Shown one piece after another: positions 45,368 to 49,503 of a stretch of 49,503 bases of DNA. This DNA is from Phycisphaerae bacterium (GTDB lineage: Bacteria > Planctomycetota > Phycisphaerae > UBA1845 > PWPN01). The position numbers and the translations under genes are program-made. The stretch is from positions 1 to 49,503 of the forward strand of contig DAOOIV010000029.1 in the NCBI GenBank assembly GCA_035384605.1. The letters run 5' to 3'. Every line of letters starts with the position of its first letter. The stretch's first letter is position 1. Below the pieces are notes generated by a model, which saw only the letters and a list, made by a program, of their open reading frames with translations, was not told the origin of the DNA and did not search any database.

Positions 45368-46369
45368 ATGGATCTTGCGACGACCTACCTCGGTTTTAAG
45401 ATGGCGAATCCGTTTATGCCGGGCGCTTCGCCCATGTCGGACAATCTGGACACGGTCCGCGAACTTGAAGACGCCGGTGCTTCGGCGATCGTCATGAGAT
45501 CGCTGTTCGAGGAACAACTGGCAGCGGAGGGCATGACGGCCTATCAGAGCATGGATGGGCCGGCCGAATCCTTCGCGGAAGCCCTGACCTATTTCCCCAC
45601 TCCTGACAACTACGTACTTGGACCGGACGAGTACCTGGAACAGATCCGCAAGATCAAGCAGGCGGTGGGCATTCCGGTGATCGCCTCGCTGAACGGGAGC
45701 ACGCCGGGAGGCTGGCTGAGCTACGCGCGGCAGATGGCGGAAGCCGGGGCGGACGCCATCGAGTTACACGTCTTCCAGGTTCCGACCGATCCGGATGAGC
45801 CGAGCGGAGCCCGTTTCGCCGCGACCATCGACATGGTCAAGTCGGTCAAGCAAGCCGTGAAGGTGCCGGTGGCGGTCAAGCTGTCCCCCTTCTATTCGTC
45901 CTTCGCGAACGTCGCGCGGGAGCTGGAGAAGGTCGGGGCTGACGGGCTGGTTCTTTTCAACCGTTTCTACCAGCCGGACATCGATGTTGACAATCTTGAG
46001 GTGATTCAGCATTTGACGTTGTCCACTTCGGCGGAACTGCCCCTGCGGTTGCGGTGGCTGGCGATCCTCTCCGGTCGGGTGTCGCCTTCGCTGGCGGTGA
46101 CGGGGGGCGTTCACACGCCGCTGGACGCCATCAAGGCGGTCATGTGCGGGGCTCACGCCGTGCAGATTGTTTCGGCTTTGCTCCAAAACGGGCCGCAATA
46201 CATCCGGACCATGATCCGCAAGGTCAGCGCGTGGCTGGAAGAGCACGACTACGCTTCACTGCGTCAGATGCAAGGGAGCATGAGCTTGCAGAAGTGCCCC
46301 GACCCACAGGCATTCATACGGGGCAACTACATGAAGCTGCTGCAGACCTGGCGGGGCTGGAACGGCTGA
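45368..46369 (+). CDS. Dihydroorotate dehydrogenase-like flavoprotein
   Basis: 333 residues, an FMN TIM barrel of the DHOD/PreA class: 'MDLATTYLGFKMANPFMPGASPMSDN', 'PVIASLNGSTPGGWLSYARQMAEAGADAIELHVFQVP', 'VPVAVKLSPFYSSFANVARELEKVGADGLVLFNRFYQPDIDVDNLEV' and 'LAVTGGVHTPLDAIKAVMCGAHAVQIVSALLQNGPQYIRTMI'. No pyrimidine genes lie near. Co-oriented with por, 74 bp behind it, so it is probably an oxidoreductase that uses the same electron pool; pyrimidine synthesis is the alternative. An intrinsic terminator follows. Confidence 0.88.
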   Translation: MDLATTYLGFKMANPFMPGASPMSDNLDTVRELEDAGASAIVMRSLFEEQLAAEGMTAYQSMDGPAESFAEALTYFPTPDNYVLGPDEYLEQIRKIKQAVGIPVIASLNGSTPGGWLSYARQMAEAGADAIELHVFQVPTDPDEPSGARFAATIDMVKSVKQAVKVPVAVKLSPFYSSFANVARELEKVGADGLVLFNRFYQPDIDVDNLEVIQHLTLSTSAELPLRLRWLAILSGRVSPSLAVTGGVHTPLDAIKAVMCGAHAVQIVSALLQNGPQYIRTMIRKVSAWLEEHDYASLRQMQGSMSLQKCPDPQAFIRGNYMKLLQTWRGWNG

Positions 46370-46404
46370 GGGCATCGGGGCGCGATTGAGACATGAACCG
46401 GTGG

Positions 46405-46439
46405 CGGCCGGCGTTGGAGCCGGCCGTCGTCGTCTTTTT
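46405..46439 (+). terminator. Intrinsic terminator after the DHOD-like gene
   Basis: An 8-bp perfect stem CGGCCGGC/GCCGGCCG (46405-46412 with 46419-46426), 6-nt loop, then TTTTT at 46435-46439, 36 bp after the stop. The T-run starts 8 nt after the stem, a little far. Confidence 0.6.
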
Positions 46440-46851
46440 GAACTCAGCCGATCGCCGAGGTCGCTCATCGGAGGCAGCCGAGTGAGCATTCATGCCGACA
46501 AGTTGCTTCCGGAGATCGCCCGGGGACCGGAAAACGAACAAGGACGCTCAACGGGGCGTGGACGGCGGCGGCAGTGATGTTTCTTGCGACGTGCAGACGC
46601 TGCGGTTATCCTTTGTGCGGAAGGCATGGGAGATGCCGGCCAGCCCACCGCAACGACCTGGGAAGCGCAGCCCGGGCCGAGCTGCCGTAACACCCCGCAT
46701 GGACGGCGACTTCGCCTCGCCGCCGGTGCGAGCAACCCCATGGTAAACTGCAGATTCGGATGGTATGCTGACCATCCGACTGTCAGCGGAAACCCGCCGG
46801 GCGGTCACGAGATGGCGGGAACCGCAGTTTTTCCAGCAGGAGTCGAGCCAG
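46440..46851. other. Gap before the acyl-CoA synthetase gene
   Basis: About 410 bp with no convincing gene; short plus-strand frames lack motifs. The region must contain the promoter of the next gene, as a terminator lies at its left end; I could not define the promoter. Confidence 0.5.
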
Positions 46852-49026
46852 ATGCCTCTGAGCACCGAAGCATCGCCAACCGGCCAAACCGACCAACGAC
46901 AGACTCGCGATCTGGAGCCGTTGTTCACCCCACGATCAATCGCCGTGATCGGCGCTTCGCGTCGCGTAGGCACGGCCGGGAGCGACATTTTCCGCAATCT
47001 GATCTATGGCGGCTATACCGGCGTGGTTTACCCGGTCAACCCCAAGACCAAGAGCATCCTGGGTATTCGTTGTGTTCCCAACGTTTCGGCCATCGATGAA
47101 ACCGTCGACCTGGCGGTCATCATCGTTCCCGCGCCGGGAGTCGAGGCGGTGGTGACCGAATGCGCGGACAGGGGAACGAAACACTTTCTCATCATCTCGG
47201 CGGGGTTCAAGGAGATCGGCGGCGATGGCGCGGAGCGAGAGCAGAGGTTAAAGGCCCTGGCCGCGGAGCGCGGGCTCTCGATCGTAGGCCCCAACTGTCT
47301 GGGCATCGTCAACACGCACCCGGATGTCCGGATGAACGCGGCGTTTGGCGGCGAGATGCCGCAGGCCGGGTGTCTGGGCCTGATTTCCCAGAGCGGGGCG
47401 TTGGCTGCGGCGCTGCTCGACTACGTGCAGGGACAGGCAATCGGTTTCTCGCGATTTGTCAGCTTCGGCAACAAGTGCGACGTCACCGAGATCGATCTGC
47501 TCAGGGTGATCGCCGCCGACCCGAGCACGAAGGTCATCCTCATGTACATCGAGGACCTGTCGGGCGGCCAGGCCTTCATTGACGCGGCGCACGAGATCAC
47601 GCACGGGCCGAACCCCAAGCCGATTCTGGTGATCAAAACGGGACGGACGCAGGAAGGTGCCGCGGCGGCCGCCTCTCACACAGGTTCGCTGGCCGGTTCT
47701 GACGAGGTTTATGACGCGATCTTCTCACAGGCCGGCGTCATTCGCGTTGAGTCCGTGGGAGAGTTGTTTGACCTGGCGGAGATGTTCGCGGACCCGCCGA
47801 TGTCCCGGGGTCGGCAGACGGCGATTGTCACCAACGCGGGCGGACCGGGCATCATGGCCACCGACGCCTGTATTCGCTACGGATTGAAGCTTGCCAAGTT
47901 TCAGGAGTACACGACCAAGTCGCTTCGATTCCAGCTTCCGCCGACGAGCAACCTGAAGAACCCGGTTGACGTCATCGGGGACGCCCGACATGACCGTTAC
48001 CGCGCGGCGCTGGATGCGGTTATCGCGGACGAAGGGGTGGACCAGGTTCTGGTGGTGGTCACGCCGCAGTCGATGACCAACGTCATGGAGATCGCGGAGG
48101 TCATCGGAGAAGCAAAGCAGTTCACGGACAAGCCCGTGGCAGCGTGCCTGATGGGTCTTGAAGACGTCGCCGGCGCGATTGATTTGCTTCAGAAGAAATA
48201 CGGCGTACCCACCTACCGCTTTCCGGAGAACGCGATGAAGGCGCTGGCCGCCAAGGCCAAATTTGGTGAATGGGTCCGGTCGCCGGTGCAGGAGTATGAA
48301 CGATTTGAGGCGAACCGCGAGGGGGCAACCGCGATCTTTGCCGAGGAGCGGCGTGCCGGTCGAAACCAACTGGTGGAAATCAAGGCGTTGGATGCGTTGC
48401 GGCACTACGGTTTCCCGCTGGTGCCCTATTCTCTGGCCGCCTCGGCGGAGGAGGCGGCATCGGCCGCCGAGAAGATCGGCTACCCGGTGGTAATGAAGAT
48501 CTCCGGCCCCAAGATTCTGCACAAGACCGACGTGGGCGGCGTGAGGTTGAACCTCAAAGACGCCGACTCGGTCCGCCAAGCGTACGACGAGATACTGGCG
48601 GCGGTGCGGAGCAAGATGGGGCGTGAGGTGGAGATCTGGGGAGTGCTGATTCAGAAGATGCTGCCGCCGGGCAAGGAGATCATTCTGGGCATGAGCCGCG
48701 ACCCGCGTTTCGGGCCGTTGCTGATGTTCGGGCTGGGAGGGATCTACACCGAGGCCCTGCGGGATGTGGCCTTCCGTCTGGCCCCGATCCGCAAGAACGT
48801 GGCAAGCGAAATGGTGACCAGCATTCGTTCCCATCGTCTTCTGCAGGGCGTGCGGGGAGAAGCCCCGTCGGACACGACGGCGATTGCGGCGTGCATCATG
48901 CGGTTGTCACAATTCGTGACCGAGAACCCGGACGTGAAGGAATTGGATATCAACCCCTTGATCGTCTACGCCCGCGGCAGCGGCGCGATGGTCGCCGACG
49001 CGCGGATCATTTTGTCGGAGTCATGA
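46852..49026 (+). CDS. ADP-forming acetate/acyl-CoA synthetase (fused alpha-beta)
   Basis: 724 residues from the ATG at 46852 (AGGAG 9 nt upstream; the open frame extends to 46765 but the extra part is not family-like). CoA-binding Rossmann domain (about 20-150, 'LFTPRSIAVIGASRRVGTAGSDIFRNLIYGGYTGVVYPVNP'), ligase domain with 'GPNCLGIVNT' and 'AASHTGSLAGSDEVYDAI' (H276, the conserved phospho-relay histidine), then an ATP-grasp beta-part from about 510 ('VEIKALDALRHYGFPLVPYSLAASAEEAASAAEKIGYPVVMKISGPKILHKTDVGGVRLNL'). It makes ATP from acetyl-CoA and ADP, yielding acetate, or the reverse. Downstream of por it would complete energy-conserving pyruvate-to-acetate fermentation. No acetyltransferase (GNAT) domain is present. 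Confidence 0.94.
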   Translation: MPLSTEASPTGQTDQRQTRDLEPLFTPRSIAVIGASRRVGTAGSDIFRNLIYGGYTGVVYPVNPKTKSILGIRCVPNVSAIDETVDLAVIIVPAPGVEAVVTECADRGTKHFLIISAGFKEIGGDGAEREQRLKALAAERGLSIVGPNCLGIVNTHPDVRMNAAFGGEMPQAGCLGLISQSGALAAALLDYVQGQAIGFSRFVSFGNKCDVTEIDLLRVIAADPSTKVILMYIEDLSGGQAFIDAAHEITHGPNPKPILVIKTGRTQEGAAAAASHTGSLAGSDEVYDAIFSQAGVIRVESVGELFDLAEMFADPPMSRGRQTAIVTNAGGPGIMATDACIRYGLKLAKFQEYTTKSLRFQLPPTSNLKNPVDVIGDARHDRYRAALDAVIADEGVDQVLVVVTPQSMTNVMEIAEVIGEAKQFTDKPVAACLMGLEDVAGAIDLLQKKYGVPTYRFPENAMKALAAKAKFGEWVRSPVQEYERFEANREGATAIFAEERRAGRNQLVEIKALDALRHYGFPLVPYSLAASAEEAASAAEKIGYPVVMKISGPKILHKTDVGGVRLNLKDADSVRQAYDEILAAVRSKMGREVEIWGVLIQKMLPPGKEIILGMSRDPRFGPLLMFGLGGIYTEALRDVAFRLAPIRKNVASEMVTSIRSHRLLQGVRGEAPSDTTAIAACIMRLSQFVTENPDVKELDINPLIVYARGSGAMVADARIILSES

Positions 49027-49029
49027 GCG

Positions 49030-49503
49030 ATGAGTACGAACTGGCGTGATCGATATGCCGCAAAGCTGGTACCCGCCGCCGAGGCCATCAAGCGGATCGG
49101 CCGGGGCAGTCGGGTGTTCGTGGGTTCGGCCTGCGGCGAACCGCAGCATCTCGTGCGAACGATGGTGGAAGCAGGCGCCGGATTGGCCGACACGGAGGTG
49201 ATCCACGTGCTGACCCTCGGAGTGGCCCCTTATACGGACCCGCGCTATGCGCCGAATTTCCGGGCCAACGCGTTCTTCATCGGCAACAGCGTGCGCGGGC
49301 CGGTGAATGAATGCCGTGCCGATTACACGCCGATTTTCCTGTCCCAGGTTCCGGGGATGTTCAAGTCCCGGCGCATTGACATCGACGCGGCGCTGATCAT
49401 GGTCAGCACGCCCGACGAGCACGGCAACTGCAGCCTGGGCGTCTCGGTGGACATCACCAAGGCGGCCGCCGAATCGGCCAAGCTGGTCATCGCTCAGGTG
49501 AAC
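49030..49503 (+). CDS. CoA-transferase / acetyl-CoA hydrolase, N-terminal part (cut by window end)
   Basis: 158 codons to the end of the window, starting 3 nt after the preceding stop, so co-translated. The start MSTNWRDRYAAKLVPAAEAIKRIGRGSRVFVGSACGEPQHLVRTMVE is that of the 4-hydroxybutyrate CoA-transferase/acetyl-CoA hydrolase family. 'LTLGVAPYTDPRYAPNFRANAFFIGNSVRGPVNECRADYTPIFLSQVPGMF' and 'IDAALIMVSTPDEHGNCSLGVSVDITKAAAESAKLVIAQVN' are its N-domain. The catalytic glutamate lies in the missing part. With the adjacent synthetase it would exchange CoA between acetate and other acids. Whether it is a transferase or a hydrolase cannot be decided from this half. Confidence 0.9.
   Translation, partial: MSTNWRDRYAAKLVPAAEAIKRIGRGSRVFVGSACGEPQHLVRTMVEAGAGLADTEVIHVLTLGVAPYTDPRYAPNFRANAFFIGNSVRGPVNECRADYTPIFLSQVPGMFKSRRIDIDAALIMVSTPDEHGNCSLGVSVDITKAAAESAKLVIAQVN

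Overview
The window is GC-rich, gene-dense bacterial chromosome with no plasmid, phage or CRISPR signature, and no tRNA or rRNA gene that I could see. The content fits a bacterium with an anaerobic or facultative, acetate/pyruvate-centred metabolism. A member of the Planctomycetota is my best guess. This is inference from the GxGYxYP protein, the stand-alone sigma-region-4 protein, the large multi-PDZ RseP, the intergenic palindromic repeats and the glycine-cleavage gene order; no marker gene in the window proves it.

Left part (1-9.3 kb): a membrane-anchored zinc-ribbon protein, a secreted glycosidase-like protein, an L-lactate dehydrogenase and a minus-strand fluoride-defence operon. That operon begins with a recognisable promoter, a fluoride (crcB-motif) riboswitch and an intrinsic terminator (about 6.27-6.10 kb). 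It then encodes CrcB, a Na+/H+-antiporter-type membrane protein, a universal stress protein, a DUF190 protein and a small TPR-like protein. A GxGYxYP protein and a short sigma-region-4 protein follow on the plus strand.

Centre-left (9.3-27.5 kb): RNase R, an amidohydrolase, then a complete glycine cleavage set gcvT-gcvH-gcvPA-(unknown gene)-gcvPB. A lipoyl/octanoyl transferase nearby could lipoylate GcvH. Next come a HEAT-repeat membrane protein, convergent rseP and dxr, a NUDIX-rhomboid pair and threonine synthase behind a good promoter.

Centre-right (27.5-36.8 kb): a minus-strand operon hypF-hypC-hypD-hypE-hypA-hypB for [NiFe]-hydrogenase maturation, with no hydrogenase structural gene in view. 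It is flanked on both sides by related palindromic repeats. A probable outer-membrane protein and a 1.2-kb stretch without a gene follow. After that lies a beta-carbonic-anhydrase-like gene whose frame is broken by a 10-bp tandem duplication.

Right part (36.8-49.5 kb): an OxlT-like MFS transporter and acetyl-CoA synthetase (minus strand), a repeat-bearing intergenic region, then a plus-strand carbon module. The module consists of full-length pyruvate:ferredoxin oxidoreductase, a dihydroorotate-dehydrogenase-like flavoprotein, a fused ADP-forming acyl-CoA synthetase and the start of a CoA-transferase/acetyl-CoA hydrolase. Together these interconvert pyruvate, acetyl-CoA and acetate.

The best candidates for a second look are the fluoride riboswitch operon with its partner genes, the duplicated-and-broken carbonic-anhydrase-like gene, the dispersed repeat family shared by 9.1 kb and 41.2 kb, and the palindromic elements bracketing the hyp operon.
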